A DNA stretch of 63,164 bases, from positions 2,167 through 65,330 of the forward strand of contig NZ_BEWG01000062.1 in assembly GCF_002723835.1 (NCBI RefSeq). Reading direction: 5' to 3'. This stretch comes from Mycobacterium sp. shizuoka-1 (GTDB lineage: Bacteria > Actinomycetota > Actinomycetes > Mycobacteriales > Mycobacteriaceae). Under the pieces are notes generated by a model. The model worked only from the letters and a program-made list of their open reading frames with translations, was not told the origin of the DNA and did no database searches. Below are positions 47,870-58,023 of the stretch, one piece after another. A program made the position numbers and the translations under genes. How positions within the stretch are numbered: position 1 is the first letter of the stretch; each line of letters starts with the position of its first letter.

Positions 47870-48253
47870 CTAGTCGGCGACGAACGGAACGTCGGCGTCG
47901 TCGGCGAGCACGATGTACAGCCGCCGCCACGGGTCGGTGTCCACCAGATGCCACTGGTGGCCGGAGCCGACGGTGTCCTCGGCCAGCAGCACATCGCCGG
48001 GGGCCAGGGTGAACTCTTCGCCGTCGCGGGTGAGGAACGCCAGGGTGCCCGACAGCGTGACGACGAGCTGACGCACCGGCGCGGTATGCCAGGCCAGCGT
48101 GCCACCGGCGGCGGTCTCCTCGGCCGTCACCCGGCTCGACGAAATCGCAGCCGACACCAGGTCGCCGTTGCGCCCCGGCGTCAGCTCCAGGCGGCCGATC
48201 TGGACGTGGGACTGGTCGTCGGCCCCGGTGAACAAACGCACGCAACGAATCAC
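47870..48253 (-). CDS. Cupin-domain protein
   Basis: 127-residue single cupin barrel. The two cupin motifs can be traced (WHTAPVRQLVVTLSGTL and PGDVLLAEDTVGSGHQWHLV), with His residues suited to bind one metal. Function could be an isomerase, dioxygenase or sensor; unassigned. The second of two near GTG codons (48253) was chosen because AAAGGG lies eight bases upstream; GTG 48262 would leave no spacing. It ends eight bases from the repeat-protein stop and diverges from the TPR gene. Confidence 0.78.
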   Translation of the reverse strand: MIRCVRLFTGADDQSHVQIGRLELTPGRNGDLVSAAISSSRVTAEETAAGGTLAWHTAPVRQLVVTLSGTLAFLTRDGEEFTLAPGDVLLAEDTVGSGHQWHLVDTDPWRRLYIVLADDADVPFVAD

Positions 48254-48324
48254 GGTGTGCACCCTTTCGTTCTGGTCGGTTGCAACGGTATCCGGACCCG
48301 GCACACTGACCTAAGGTGAGCGCC

Positions 48325-50022
48325 ATGGCGGTTCTGATCGGCGACACCGAGCCGTACTACGACCTCGGGACCTACCACCGGACAGTCGACACCACCTCGC
48401 CACAGGCGCAGGTCTGGTTCGACCGTGGGCTGGTGTGGGCCTACGCCTTCAACCACGAGGAGGCGATCGCCTGCTTCGAGCGCGCGCTGGCGTGCGATGC
48501 CGACCTCGGCATCGCCCGCTGGGGTATCGCGTACGCGATCGGGCCCAACTACAACAAGGCCTGGGACGCCTTCGACCCCGTCGACCTGGCCGCCTCGCTG
48601 GCACGGGCCCGAATGGAGCTGGAACTGGCCGCCAAGAGCCGGGCCAGTGTCGTCGAGCAGGGGTTGATCGCCGCGCTGGCGACCCGCTTCCCCACCGACG
48701 ACCCCGATGACGCCGAGGCGCTGGCGGCCGGGCACGACGCCTACGCCGACGCCATGACCGAGCTGGCGCGGATCTATCCCGACGACGTCGACGTGCTGGC
48801 CCTGGCCGCCGACGCGCTGGTGAACCTGACGGCGTGGGCGTTGTGGGACACCGCAACCGGCGAGCCGGCGCCGGGTTCGCGGGTCGTGGAGGCCAAGGCG
48901 TTGATGGACGCGGCGTTGCGTACCGACGCCGGCCGGGCCCATCCCGGCGTGCTGCACCTCTACATCCACGCCATGGAGATGTCGGCCCATCCCGAGGACG
49001 CGCTGCCGGCCGCCGATCTGCTGCGCGGCCTGGTACCGGATGCCGGCCACCTGCAGCACATGCCGTCACACATCGACGTGCTGTGTGGGCACTACCGGGA
49101 TTCGGTGCTGGCCAACCAGGCCGCGGTGGCCGCCGACCGACGTTTCGTCGAACATGCCGGACCGCTGAATTTCTACTCGCTGTACCGGGCGCACGATCTG
49201 CACTTCGTCGTCTACTCGGCGATGTTCGCCGGCCAGTCGCAGATCGCGCTGCAAGCCGCCGACGAACTGGCCGGACAGCTCACCCCGGAGCTGCTGTCGA
49301 TCGCCTCGCCGCCGATGGCCGACTGGCTGGAGGCCTTCGTCCCGCTGCGCGTGCACGTGCTGATCCGGTTCGGCCGGTGGGATGACCTGATCGCCGAGCC
49401 CCTTCCCGACGATCCCGAGTTGTATTGCAGCACAACGGCAACGATCCATTACGGGCGTGGCGTGGCGCATGCGGCCAAGGGGCAGCTGGCTCAGGCGGCC
49501 GCCGAACGGGAGGCATTCACCCAGGCTTACGCCCGCGTGCCGGAGTCACGTTATCTGTTCAACAACACCAGCCGTGACATCCTGGCCGTCGCCGCGGCAA
49601 TGCTCGACGGTGAGATCGCTTATCGCGAGGGTCATTTCGAGGAAGCGTTCGAGTCGTTGCGGCGTGCGATCGCATTGGACGACGAGTTGCCCTATGACGA
49701 GCCGTGGGGCTGGATGCAGCCCACCCGGCACGCCTACGGTGCGCTGCTGCTGGAGCAGGACCGGGTCGCCGACGCCGCCGCGGTGTATGCCGCCGACCTC
49801 GGCCTGGACCCGACGCTGAGCCGGCCCTGCCAGCACCCGGGCAACGTCTGGAGTCTGCACGGCTATCACGAATGCCTGCAGCGGCTGGGGCGCACCGAGG
49901 AGGCGGTCATCATCGGCCGCCAGCTCGAATTGGCCAAGGCCCGCGCGGATGTGCCGATCCTGGCGTCGTGTGCGTGCCGGTTGGAGGTCTTCGAGGTAAC
50001 GGATCCGGACTGCTGCCACTGA
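48325..50022 (+). CDS. TPR-repeat protein
   Basis: 565-residue helical protein made of tetratricopeptide-like repeats. A first TPR (about 30-62) reads VWFDRGLVWAYAFNHEEAIA and CFERALACDADLG; more repeats occur near 165-200, 380-415 and 470-545. There is no signal peptide or catalytic domain, so a scaffold or regulatory role is likely. The ATG at 48325 was preferred over GTG 48316 because AAGG is eight bases upstream. It heads a run of four genes with short gaps (rhomboid-like, deaminase, GH13). Confidence 0.8.
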   Translation: MAVLIGDTEPYYDLGTYHRTVDTTSPQAQVWFDRGLVWAYAFNHEEAIACFERALACDADLGIARWGIAYAIGPNYNKAWDAFDPVDLAASLARARMELELAAKSRASVVEQGLIAALATRFPTDDPDDAEALAAGHDAYADAMTELARIYPDDVDVLALAADALVNLTAWALWDTATGEPAPGSRVVEAKALMDAALRTDAGRAHPGVLHLYIHAMEMSAHPEDALPAADLLRGLVPDAGHLQHMPSHIDVLCGHYRDSVLANQAAVAADRRFVEHAGPLNFYSLYRAHDLHFVVYSAMFAGQSQIALQAADELAGQLTPELLSIASPPMADWLEAFVPLRVHVLIRFGRWDDLIAEPLPDDPELYCSTTATIHYGRGVAHAAKGQLAQAAAEREAFTQAYARVPESRYLFNNTSRDILAVAAAMLDGEIAYREGHFEEAFESLRRAIALDDELPYDEPWGWMQPTRHAYGALLLEQDRVADAAAVYAADLGLDPTLSRPCQHPGNVWSLHGYHECLQRLGRTEEAVIIGRQLELAKARADVPILASCACRLEVFEVTDPDCCH

Positions 50023-50039
50023 GGCCGTAATCTCGACTC

Positions 50040-50747
50040 GTGCACGACGGGTCAGAGCAGTTCGCGCCGGTGACCGGGCACCACCGCGGCTCGGCGCGAC
50101 CGATCGCCGACTTCGTCCGGTCCGCCCCGGTCACGTTCACCTGGCTCGCGGTGCTGTTCCTGACGACCCTGGCCCAGCACCTGTTGCCGCGATGGCACCT
50201 GATGACGCTGCTGCGCAAGGATTCGACCAATCTGCACCACCTCGCGTCCGACCCCGTCCGGGTGCTGATCACCAGCCTGTTGTGGCTCGACGGCGCCGCT
50301 TGGTGGCCGTACCTGGTGGTGTTCTGCCTGTTCCTGGCGCCGGCCGAACGCTGGCTGGGTCACCTGCGCTTCGTCGTCGCGGGGCTGATCGCCCACGTTG
50401 TCGCGACCTACCTCAGCGAGGGCTTCCTGTACTGGCAGATCCAGGAGGCGGTGGTCTCCCCGCGCTATCTCAACGCCCGCGACATCGGGGTCAGCTACTT
50501 CGTCGTAGGGATCATCGGCCTGTTGACCTATCACATCGCCCGGCCGTGGCGCTGGGTCTACCTGGTCGTCGCCGTCGGCTATTTCGCCGGCGCGGTGCTG
50601 ATCACGCCCAGGTTCACCCCGGTCGGACACCTGGTCGCGCTGATCGTCGGGCTGGCGTGCTACCCATTGGCTCGCGGCCGTCGCGGCGCGCCGCTGAACC
50701 CGTCGTGGCTGTTGCGCACGCGACGTCACGCCCCACCGGCTGCGTAA
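50040..50747 (+). CDS. Rhomboid-like membrane protein
   Basis: 235-residue polytopic protein with about six hydrophobic segments. A GxS-like sequence, IGVSYFVVG (about 155-163), and a His in a later helix, TPVGHLVALIVG (about 196-207), resemble the Ser-His dyad of rhomboid intramembrane proteases. The next residue after the Ser is Tyr rather than Gly, so activity is uncertain. GTG start 17 bases after the TPR gene. Confidence 0.7.
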   Translation: MHDGSEQFAPVTGHHRGSARPIADFVRSAPVTFTWLAVLFLTTLAQHLLPRWHLMTLLRKDSTNLHHLASDPVRVLITSLLWLDGAAWWPYLVVFCLFLAPAERWLGHLRFVVAGLIAHVVATYLSEGFLYWQIQEAVVSPRYLNARDIGVSYFVVGIIGLLTYHIARPWRWVYLVVAVGYFAGAVLITPRFTPVGHLVALIVGLACYPLARGRRGAPLNPSWLLRTRRHAPPAA

Positions 50748-50758
50748 AGTGGGACAGC

Positions 50759-51238
50759 GTGGCACTCGACGACGAGGACATCCGGCGGCTCGGCCGCTGC
50801 GTCGAACTCGCCCGGACCGCCCTGGCGGCCGGTGACGAGCCGTTCGGGTCGATCCTCGTCGACGCCGACGGCACGGTACTCTTCGAAGACCACAACCACG
50901 TCGCCGGCGGTGACGCCACCGCACATCCCGAACTGGCGATCGCCCAGTGGGCGGTGCGCAACCTCTCCCCCGCCACCCGCGCCCGCACGACTGTCTACAC
51001 CTCCGGCGAGCACTGCCCGATGTGCGCTGCCGCGCACGCGTGGGTTGGCCTGGGCCGCATCGTGTTTGCCGCCTCCGGTGCCCAGTTGACACAGTGGCTG
51101 ACGCAGTGGGGGGCACCGCTGCCGCCGGTCGCGGCGCTGCCGATCGCCGCGGTGGCCCCACAGCTGACGGTCGACGGCCCGGCGCCGGAGTACCGTGACG
51201 CGATGATGGCCCTCTACGCCGCGAAGTTCGCGCCATGA
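50759..51238 (+). CDS. Nucleoside/guanine deaminase-like zinc enzyme
   Basis: 159-residue cytidine-deaminase-superfamily protein. The zinc site is His56-x-Glu58 (AHPELA) and Cys86-x2-Cys89 (EHCPMCAAA), the arrangement of guanine deaminases and TadA-like enzymes. It may deaminate guanine, creatinine-like bases or a nucleoside; the substrate is undetermined. GTG start. The stop overlaps the GH13 start by four bases (ATGA). Confidence 0.87.
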   Translation: MALDDEDIRRLGRCVELARTALAAGDEPFGSILVDADGTVLFEDHNHVAGGDATAHPELAIAQWAVRNLSPATRARTTVYTSGEHCPMCAAAHAWVGLGRIVFAASGAQLTQWLTQWGAPLPPVAALPIAAVAPQLTVDGPAPEYRDAMMALYAAKFAP

Positions 51239-52542
51239 CCGACTGGGTGCGCCACGCGATCTGGTGGCACGTCTACCCGCTGGGGTTCGTCGGCGCGTTC
51301 CCGGCCGGTCAGCCACCAGGGACCGACGAGCACCGGCTGCGCCGGATCGTCGACTGGCTGGACCATGCGGTGGAGCTCGGCACGTCGGGAATCGCGCTCG
51401 GTCCGATCTTCGCCTCCCGCACCCACGGCTATGACACCACCGACCATTACCGCATCGATCCGCGCCTCGGCGACGACGCCGACTTCGACCACCTCGTCGA
51501 ACAAGCCCACCGACGGGGCCTGCGGGTGCTGCTCGACGGCGTGTTCAACCATGTCGGAACCGATTTCGAACGGTACCGCCGCGCGGTCGACGAGGGCGAC
51601 GCGGAATCCATCGGCTGGTTTCGCGGCCGCCCGGGCCGGTTCCACACCTTCGAAGGCCACGGCGAGCTGATCACGCTCAACCATCGCAGCCCGGCCGTCG
51701 TCGACTACACCGCCGGCGTGATGAACCACTGGCTGGGCCGCGGCGCCGACGGCTGGCGGCTGGACGCCGCCTACGCGGTGCCGGAGTCGTTCTGGGCCCA
51801 GGTGCTGCCCGAGGTGCGCCGGGCGCACCCCGACGCCTGGTTCGTGGCCGAGGTCATCCACGGCGACTACGCCGCGTTCGTCGACGGTTCCGGGGTCGAC
51901 TCGGTCACCCAGTACGAGCTGTGGAAGGCGATCTGGAGCAGCCTCAACGACGGCAACTTCCACGAACTGGACTGGGCGCTGCAGCGCCACAACGACTTTC
52001 TGGCCAGCTTCGCCCCGCTGACGTTCATCGGCAATCACGACGTCACCCGCATCGCCAGTCAGCTGGAGCGGCCCGAACATGCGGTACACGCGCTCGTGTT
52101 GCTGTTCACCACCGGCGGCGTGCCCAGCATCTACGCCGGCGACGAACTGGGATATCGCGGGGTCAAGGAAGAGCGGGCCGGCGGCGACGACGCCGTCCGG
52201 CCCGAATTCGGCGCCCCACCACCACAACTGGACGCCGCCGGCCGGGACACCTGGAACCTGCACCAGTATCTGATCGGGCTGCGTCGGCGCAATCCGTGGC
52301 TGCACCGCGCGAAAACCACTGCACTGCACCTCGACAACCGCGGCTACGCCTACGAGACTCGAAGCGGTGACGACGCGTTGATCGTCGCGCTCAACATCGA
52401 CGATGCGCCGATGCCGCTGCCGGCGGCCACGCTGGCCGGCCGGCGGGTCCAGCTGGTGGGCGGCACGGGGGCTCCCCCGGAGGAGGTCGTCACCGACGTG
52501 GTGGTCCCCCCTCAGGGCTGGCTGGTGTTGCGGCCGCTATAA
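51235..52542 (+). CDS. GH13 family alpha-glucosidase/amylase-like protein
   Basis: 435-residue GH13 enzyme. Catalytic residues are clear: nucleophile Asp177 in GWRLDAAYA, acid/base Glu206 in FVAEVI, and the transition-state Asp269 in GNHD (267-269). It is shorter than typical alpha-amylases and has a reduced C-terminal beta domain (about 375-435). It should hydrolyse or transfer alpha-glucosyl groups in the cytoplasm (no signal peptide). Translational coupling to a deaminase is unusual. The tail overlaps the convergent DUF1810 gene by six bases. Confidence 0.92.
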   Translation: MTDWVRHAIWWHVYPLGFVGAFPAGQPPGTDEHRLRRIVDWLDHAVELGTSGIALGPIFASRTHGYDTTDHYRIDPRLGDDADFDHLVEQAHRRGLRVLLDGVFNHVGTDFERYRRAVDEGDAESIGWFRGRPGRFHTFEGHGELITLNHRSPAVVDYTAGVMNHWLGRGADGWRLDAAYAVPESFWAQVLPEVRRAHPDAWFVAEVIHGDYAAFVDGSGVDSVTQYELWKAIWSSLNDGNFHELDWALQRHNDFLASFAPLTFIGNHDVTRIASQLERPEHAVHALVLLFTTGGVPSIYAGDELGYRGVKEERAGGDDAVRPEFGAPPPQLDAAGRDTWNLHQYLIGLRRRNPWLHRAKTTALHLDNRGYAYETRSGDDALIVALNIDDAPMPLPAATLAGRRVQLVGGTGAPPEEVVTDVVVPPQGWLVLRPL

Positions 52543-52956
52543 CAGCTCGACGGTTCGCGGGTCCTGCTTCCCGTCGTAGAACCTGTCGAGCACCGCCAGG
52601 AAATCGGCGTTGTCGTCGGTGGCGCGGGCGAACAGCGTCATCGACGAGCGCACCTTGAGGGTGTCCGGCCAGCCGAAGATCTGCTCGCTGGACCCGCCCT
52701 CGATGGCGGCCACCAGCCGGGCGCACTCCCGCAATCGCGGTCCCAGCACCGGATGGGCCAGGTAGGCCTGTGCCTCGGCCAGCGACCCGATGCCGAAACG
52801 CTTTGCCGTTGAACTGCTTCCGAGCGTACGCAGCTGCGGGAAGACGAACCAGATCCAGTGGCTGCGTTTGGCGCCGGCGCGCAGCTCGTCGAGCACCCGG
52901 TCATAGACGCGGTCCTGGGCGTCGACGAAGCGCGCAAGGTCGAACGGGTCGCTCAT
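52537..52956 (-). CDS. DUF1810 family protein
   Basis: 139-residue soluble protein of the DUF1810 family (function unknown). Diagnostic segments are FDLARFVDAQDRVYDRVLDEL, SHWIWFVFPQ and AYLAHPVLGPRLRECARL. A YfgC-like or NADAR-like link has been suggested for relatives, but nothing in the sequence proves it. Divergent from the mycolyltransferase gene. Confidence 0.83.
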   Translation of the reverse strand: MSDPFDLARFVDAQDRVYDRVLDELRAGAKRSHWIWFVFPQLRTLGSSSTAKRFGIGSLAEAQAYLAHPVLGPRLRECARLVAAIEGGSSEQIFGWPDTLKVRSSMTLFARATDDNADFLAVLDRFYDGKQDPRTVELL

Positions 52957-53118
52957 GCCTCAACGGTATCGTTGCTTTCGCGTGACCGTCCCGTTATCAA
53001 AGGGTCGATCAAAGTCGTTGCGCTGCTGACGATCCCGAGTCCGGCGCGTCTCCTTATCGTTAGCGAACCGCGACTTGGCGCACCGCCGCGCGTACCGGGC
53101 CGGGGGTGTCCTGCGTGA

Positions 53119-54180
<1,062 letters not shown>

Positions 54181-54197
54181 TCCGACACAGCACCGAC

Positions 54198-54234
54198 AGC
54201 GAGCCTGTCGCCCACTGCGGGCGGCAGGCTCGCT
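54198..54234 (+). terminator. Strong hairpin terminator after mycolyltransferase gene
   Basis: A 16-pair stem (arms 54198-54213 and 54219-54234), with only one G-T wobble and a five-base loop, follows the fbpC stop by 17 bases. It is followed by a short T-containing stretch (GCTTTGTGT). It should insulate the highly expressed fbpC-like gene from lon. Confidence 0.8.
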
Positions 54235-54347
54235 GCTTTGTGTCTGGGGCGCCGAGGGTCGCTCCAGAGCCACGCCGGGCGCCGAACGTGACGCGGGGCT
54301 GACGTTCGCGGACAGGGAACCCGGGGAACAATCTGGAACCGGTCAAG

Positions 54348-54368
54348 GTTGAGTCGGGCAGACTGAAC
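54348..54368 (+). promoter_or_regulatory. HAIR-like HspR element upstream of lon
   Basis: GTTGAGT, seven bases, then ACTGAAC. The HspR consensus (HAIR) is CTTGAGT-N7-ACTCAAG, so spacing is exact and 11 of 14 defined positions agree, counted by eye. It ends 12 bases before the lon start, near the ribosome site. Heat or proteotoxic stress would relieve HspR repression. Confidence 0.6.
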
Positions 54369-54380
54369 TTTGGAGGATTC

Positions 54381-56720
54381 ATGGCTGAAGCCAAATCTGT
54401 GCCGGTGTTGTTTGTCAGCGACCCGATCGTGCTGCCCGGAATGGTGGTGCCGATCACGCTGGACGACGCCGCCCGGGCGGCGGTCGATGCGGCTCGCTCC
54501 AGCGAGTCCGGCAAGCTGCTGATCGCCCCGCGGCTGGACGACCGCTACCCGTCCTACGGTGTGCTGGCCTCGATCGTGCAGGTGGGACGCCTTCCCGGCA
54601 GCGGTGCCGCCGCCGTGGTGCGCGGTGAACAGCGAGCGCACATCGGCGCCGGAACCACCGGGCCGGGCGCGGCGCTGTGGGTTGAGGTGACCGAGGTCGC
54701 CGAGCCCGAACTGACCGAGGCCACCAAGGCCCTGGCCGCCGAATACAAGAAACTGCTGCTGGCCCTGCTGCAGCGCAGGGAGGCCTGGCAGCTGGTCGAC
54801 GCCGTCAACCAGCTGACCGACCCCTCCGGGCTGGCCGACACCGCCGGCTACTCGTCGTACCTGTCCGACGTCCAGAAGCGCCAGCTGCTGGAGACCGAGG
54901 ACACCGACGCGCGCCTGCAGCTGCTGATCGACTGGACGGCCGAGCATCTGGCCGAGGTGGAGGTCAGCGACAAGATCTCCCAAGACGTCCGCGAAGGAAT
55001 GGAGAAGACGCAGAAGGAGTTCCTGCTGCGCCAGCAGCTCAACGCCATCCGCAAGGAACTCGGCGAACTGGATCCCAACGGTGCGGAGGGCGCTGAAAAC
55101 ACTGCCGACTATCGCGCCCGCGTCGAGGCGGCTGATCTGCCCGACAAGGTCCGCGAAGCCGCGCTGCGCGAGGTCGGCAAGCTGGAACGCTCCAGCGAAC
55201 AGAGCCCCGAGGGTGGCTGGATCCGCACCTGGCTGGACACCGTCTTGGACCTGCCATGGAACACCCGCACCGAGGACTCCACCGATCTGGCGGCAGCCCG
55301 CGAGATCCTGGACGCCGACCATCACGGACTCGACGACGTCAAGGACCGCATCGTCGAATACCTGGCCGTGCGCACCCGTCGGGCCCAGCGCGGCCTGCAG
55401 GTCGTCGGCGGTCGCGGCTCCGGCGCGGTGATGGTGCTGGCCGGCCCGCCCGGCGTCGGCAAGACGTCGCTGGGTGAGAGCGTGGCCAGGGCCCTGGGCC
55501 GCAGATTCGTTCGCGTCGCCCTGGGTGGCGTGCGCGACGAGGCCGAGATCCGCGGTCACCGGCGCACCTACGTCGGCGCGCTGCCCGGCCGGATCGTCCG
55601 GGCGATCGGCGAGGCCGGCTCGATGAACCCGGTGGTGTTGCTCGACGAGGTCGACAAGGTCGGCTCGGACTACCGCGGCGACCCGTCGGCGGCCCTGCTG
55701 GAGGTGCTGGACCCGGCGCAGAACCACACGTTCCGCGACCACTACCTGGAGCTGGATCTCGACCTGTCCGACGTCGTGTTCCTGGCCACCGCCAACGTGA
55801 TCGAGAACATCCCGTCGGCGCTGCTGGACCGCATGGAGCTGATCCAGATCGACGGCTACACCGAGGACGACAAGGTGGCCATCGCGCGCGACTACCTGCT
55901 GCCCCGGCAACGCGACCGCGCGGCGCTGACCCCCGACGAGGTCACGGTGACCGACGCGGCGCTGCGCAAGATCGCCGCGGACTACACCCGCGAACCCGGA
56001 GTCCGGCAGTTCGAGCGACTGCTGGCCAAGGCGCTGCGCAAGGCCACCACCAAGCTGGCAGGCGACGACACCGCCTTGATGATCGACGAGCCGGATCTCG
56101 TCGGCTATCTCGGCCGTCCGCGGTTCACCCCGGAATCCGCGGAACGCACCGCGGTGCCCGGCGTGGCAACCGGGTTGGCCGTGACGGGCCTGGGCGGCGA
56201 CGTCCTCTACATCGAGGCCGGGTCCACCCAGGGCGAGCCGAGTCTGCAGTTGACCGGTCAGCTGGGCGACGTCATGAAGGAGTCGGCGCAGATCGCGCTG
56301 TCCTACGTGCGTAGTCACGCCGAGCAGCTGGGTGTGGATCCGACGGCGCTGGACCGCAAGATCCACGTGCACGTGCCGGCCGGCGCGGTGCCCAAGGACG
56401 GGCCGTCCGCCGGGGTGACCATGGTGACGGCGCTGGTCTCCATGGCGACCGGCCGTCAGGTTCGCTCCGATGTCGGGATGACCGGTGAGGTCACGCTCAA
56501 CGGCCGGGTGCTGCCCATCGGCGGGGTCAAGCAGAAGCTGCTGGCCGCGCAACGGGCCGGGCTGTCAACGGTGTTCATTCCGCAGCGTAACGAGGCCGAC
56601 CTGGACGACGTTCCGGCCGAGGTGCTCGAGGCGCTGACGGTGAAGCCGATGACCGATGTCGCCGACATCGTGGCCCAGGCGCTGGAGCCGGCGACCGAGG
56701 CGGCCACCGCGGCAGCCTGA
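54381..56720 (+). CDS. lon: ATP-dependent Lon protease
   Basis: 779-residue cytoplasmic AAA+ protease that degrades misfolded and some regulatory proteins. Order: N-terminal substrate domain (1-200), coiled region, Walker [10 protein letters not shown] (from about 355), Walker [10 protein letters not shown], and the C-terminal protease domain with Ser676 (PKDGPSAG) and Lys719 (GGVKQK) as the dyad. ATG with GGAGG upstream. A HAIR-like element precedes it. Lon is present in M. smegmatis-type species and absent from M. tuberculosis, which helps place the organism. Confidence 0.97.
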   Translation: MAEAKSVPVLFVSDPIVLPGMVVPITLDDAARAAVDAARSSESGKLLIAPRLDDRYPSYGVLASIVQVGRLPGSGAAAVVRGEQRAHIGAGTTGPGAALWVEVTEVAEPELTEATKALAAEYKKLLLALLQRREAWQLVDAVNQLTDPSGLADTAGYSSYLSDVQKRQLLETEDTDARLQLLIDWTAEHLAEVEVSDKISQDVREGMEKTQKEFLLRQQLNAIRKELGELDPNGAEGAENTADYRARVEAADLPDKVREAALREVGKLERSSEQSPEGGWIRTWLDTVLDLPWNTRTEDSTDLAAAREILDADHHGLDDVKDRIVEYLAVRTRRAQRGLQVVGGRGSGAVMVLAGPPGVGKTSLGESVARALGRRFVRVALGGVRDEAEIRGHRRTYVGALPGRIVRAIGEAGSMNPVVLLDEVDKVGSDYRGDPSAALLEVLDPAQNHTFRDHYLELDLDLSDVVFLATANVIENIPSALLDRMELIQIDGYTEDDKVAIARDYLLPRQRDRAALTPDEVTVTDAALRKIAADYTREPGVRQFERLLAKALRKATTKLAGDDTALMIDEPDLVGYLGRPRFTPESAERTAVPGVATGLAVTGLGGDVLYIEAGSTQGEPSLQLTGQLGDVMKESAQIALSYVRSHAEQLGVDPTALDRKIHVHVPAGAVPKDGPSAGVTMVTALVSMATGRQVRSDVGMTGEVTLNGRVLPIGGVKQKLLAAQRAGLSTVFIPQRNEADLDDVPAEVLEALTVKPMTDVADIVAQALEPATEAATAAA

Positions 56721-56778
56721 GTGCGGATCGTGGTGCCGGCCCCGGCGGATTGTCGGTGGCCGGCACTACGGTGCTCAC

Positions 56779-57111
56779 ATGGCCTACGAGGAAGAGTTGG
56801 CGAACCGCCTGCGCGAGATCCTCGCCGCCGAACGCGGCCTCGAGGAGAAGCGCATGTTCGGCGGTCTGGCGTTTCTGATCAACGGCAACATGGCGGTGTG
56901 CGCCAGCGGAAAGGGCGGCCTGATGGTGCGGGTGCCGGCCGAGGACACCGCCGCGCTGCTGGCCCGCGACCACGTCGAACCGATGATCATGGCGGGACGG
57001 GAAACCCGCGGCTGGATCCGGGTCGGCGACGCCGGCCTGCGCACCGGACGTCAACTGAAGAGCTGGGTCGCCCGCGGCGTCGACCACGCGAAATCCCTGC
57101 CGCCGAAATAG
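56779..57111 (+). CDS. TfoX N-terminal domain protein
   Basis: 110-residue protein of the TfoX/Sxy N-terminal family. The segments KRMFGGLAFLINGNMAVCAS and then AGRETRGWIRVGDAG are typical. TfoX regulates competence in proteobacteria; stand-alone N-domains in actinobacteria have unknown function. Basic tail. It follows lon after 58 bases in the same direction. Confidence 0.8.
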   Translation: MAYEEELANRLREILAAERGLEEKRMFGGLAFLINGNMAVCASGKGGLMVRVPAEDTAALLARDHVEPMIMAGRETRGWIRVGDAGLRTGRQLKSWVARGVDHAKSLPPK

Positions 57112-57157
57112 CTCCCGACGAGCGGAATAAAACGCGGCGCACCCGGTTGTCGGGTTA

Positions 57158-57973
57158 ATGACCTACCCCGTGCGCGTCGCCGTCCAGATTCAGCCCGCCG
57201 ACACCCCGGACTACGCCACCTGGCGCCAGGCCGTCCTCGACGCCGAGCGCATCGGGGTGGACGTCATCTTCGGCTACGACCACTTCCACGCACCGTTCAT
57301 CGAATCCATCGCCGACGCCAAACCGGTGCTGGCACAGGTGCAACCGGATGTGAACAATTTCGAGGGCTGGACCGCGCTGGCATCCTGGGGTGAGATCACC
57401 ACCCGTGCCGAACTCGGGCTACTGGTATCGGGGATGGGCTACCGCAACCCGGACCTGCTCGCCGACATGGCGCGCACCGTCGATCACATCAGCGGCGGCC
57501 GCGCGGTCCTGGGCGTCGGCGCCGGATGGTACGAGAAGGACTACACCACTTACGGTTTCGACTTCGGCACGGTCACATCGCGAGCCGATCTGTTCGACGA
57601 GGGCCTGCTGCGCATCGAGCGGCGCTTCAGCCAGCTGCAACCGCCGCCGCTGCGCAGGATCCCGATCCTGATCGGTGGATCCGGGCCCAAGCGCACCCTG
57701 CCCGCGGTCGCGCGCCATGCCGACATCTGGCACACCTTCCTGCCGCTGGACTCCTACCGCGAGGCCAGTGCGCGCGTCGCCGAGCTGGCGGCCGGGTTCG
57801 GGCGCAACGACAGCGACATCGAACGGTCCACGTTCTGGACCGACCCGCGCTCGGCGGACGACTACCTGGCCGCCGGTGCGACGTTGTTCCACACCGAGGT
57901 CCGCGCCGCCGGCGGCAGCTACGACCTGAGCACGGTCGAGAAGATGATCGACTGGCGTGACACAAAGCGCTGA
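57158..57973 (+). CDS. LLM-class F420-dependent oxidoreductase
   Basis: 271-residue luciferase-like enzyme. The N-strand reads VRVAVQIQPADTPDYATW. The cofactor-region features are VIFGYDHFHAPF (about 36-47), LGLLVSGMGYRNPDLLADMA and AVLGVGAGWYEKDYTTYG, followed by IPILIGGSGPKRTLPAVARHADIWHTF. This is the FGD/MSMEG-type F420 group. Substrate unknown. It stands alone between TfoX-N and the HhH protein. Confidence 0.85.
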   Translation: MTYPVRVAVQIQPADTPDYATWRQAVLDAERIGVDVIFGYDHFHAPFIESIADAKPVLAQVQPDVNNFEGWTALASWGEITTRAELGLLVSGMGYRNPDLLADMARTVDHISGGRAVLGVGAGWYEKDYTTYGFDFGTVTSRADLFDEGLLRIERRFSQLQPPPLRRIPILIGGSGPKRTLPAVARHADIWHTFLPLDSYREASARVAELAAGFGRNDSDIERSTFWTDPRSADDYLAAGATLFHTEVRAAGGSYDLSTVEKMIDWRDTKR

Positions 57974-58023
57974 TCCGGGCCGCCGCGGTTTCGCGGCCCT
58001 GCTCGGCGGGTAACGCGACGCAG

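Noticed and set aside
57115..57160. CCCGAC ... GTCGGG inverted repeat before the F420 gene at 57158
   Set aside because: Six-base arms with a loop of nearly 30 bases are expected by chance in DNA this GC-rich.
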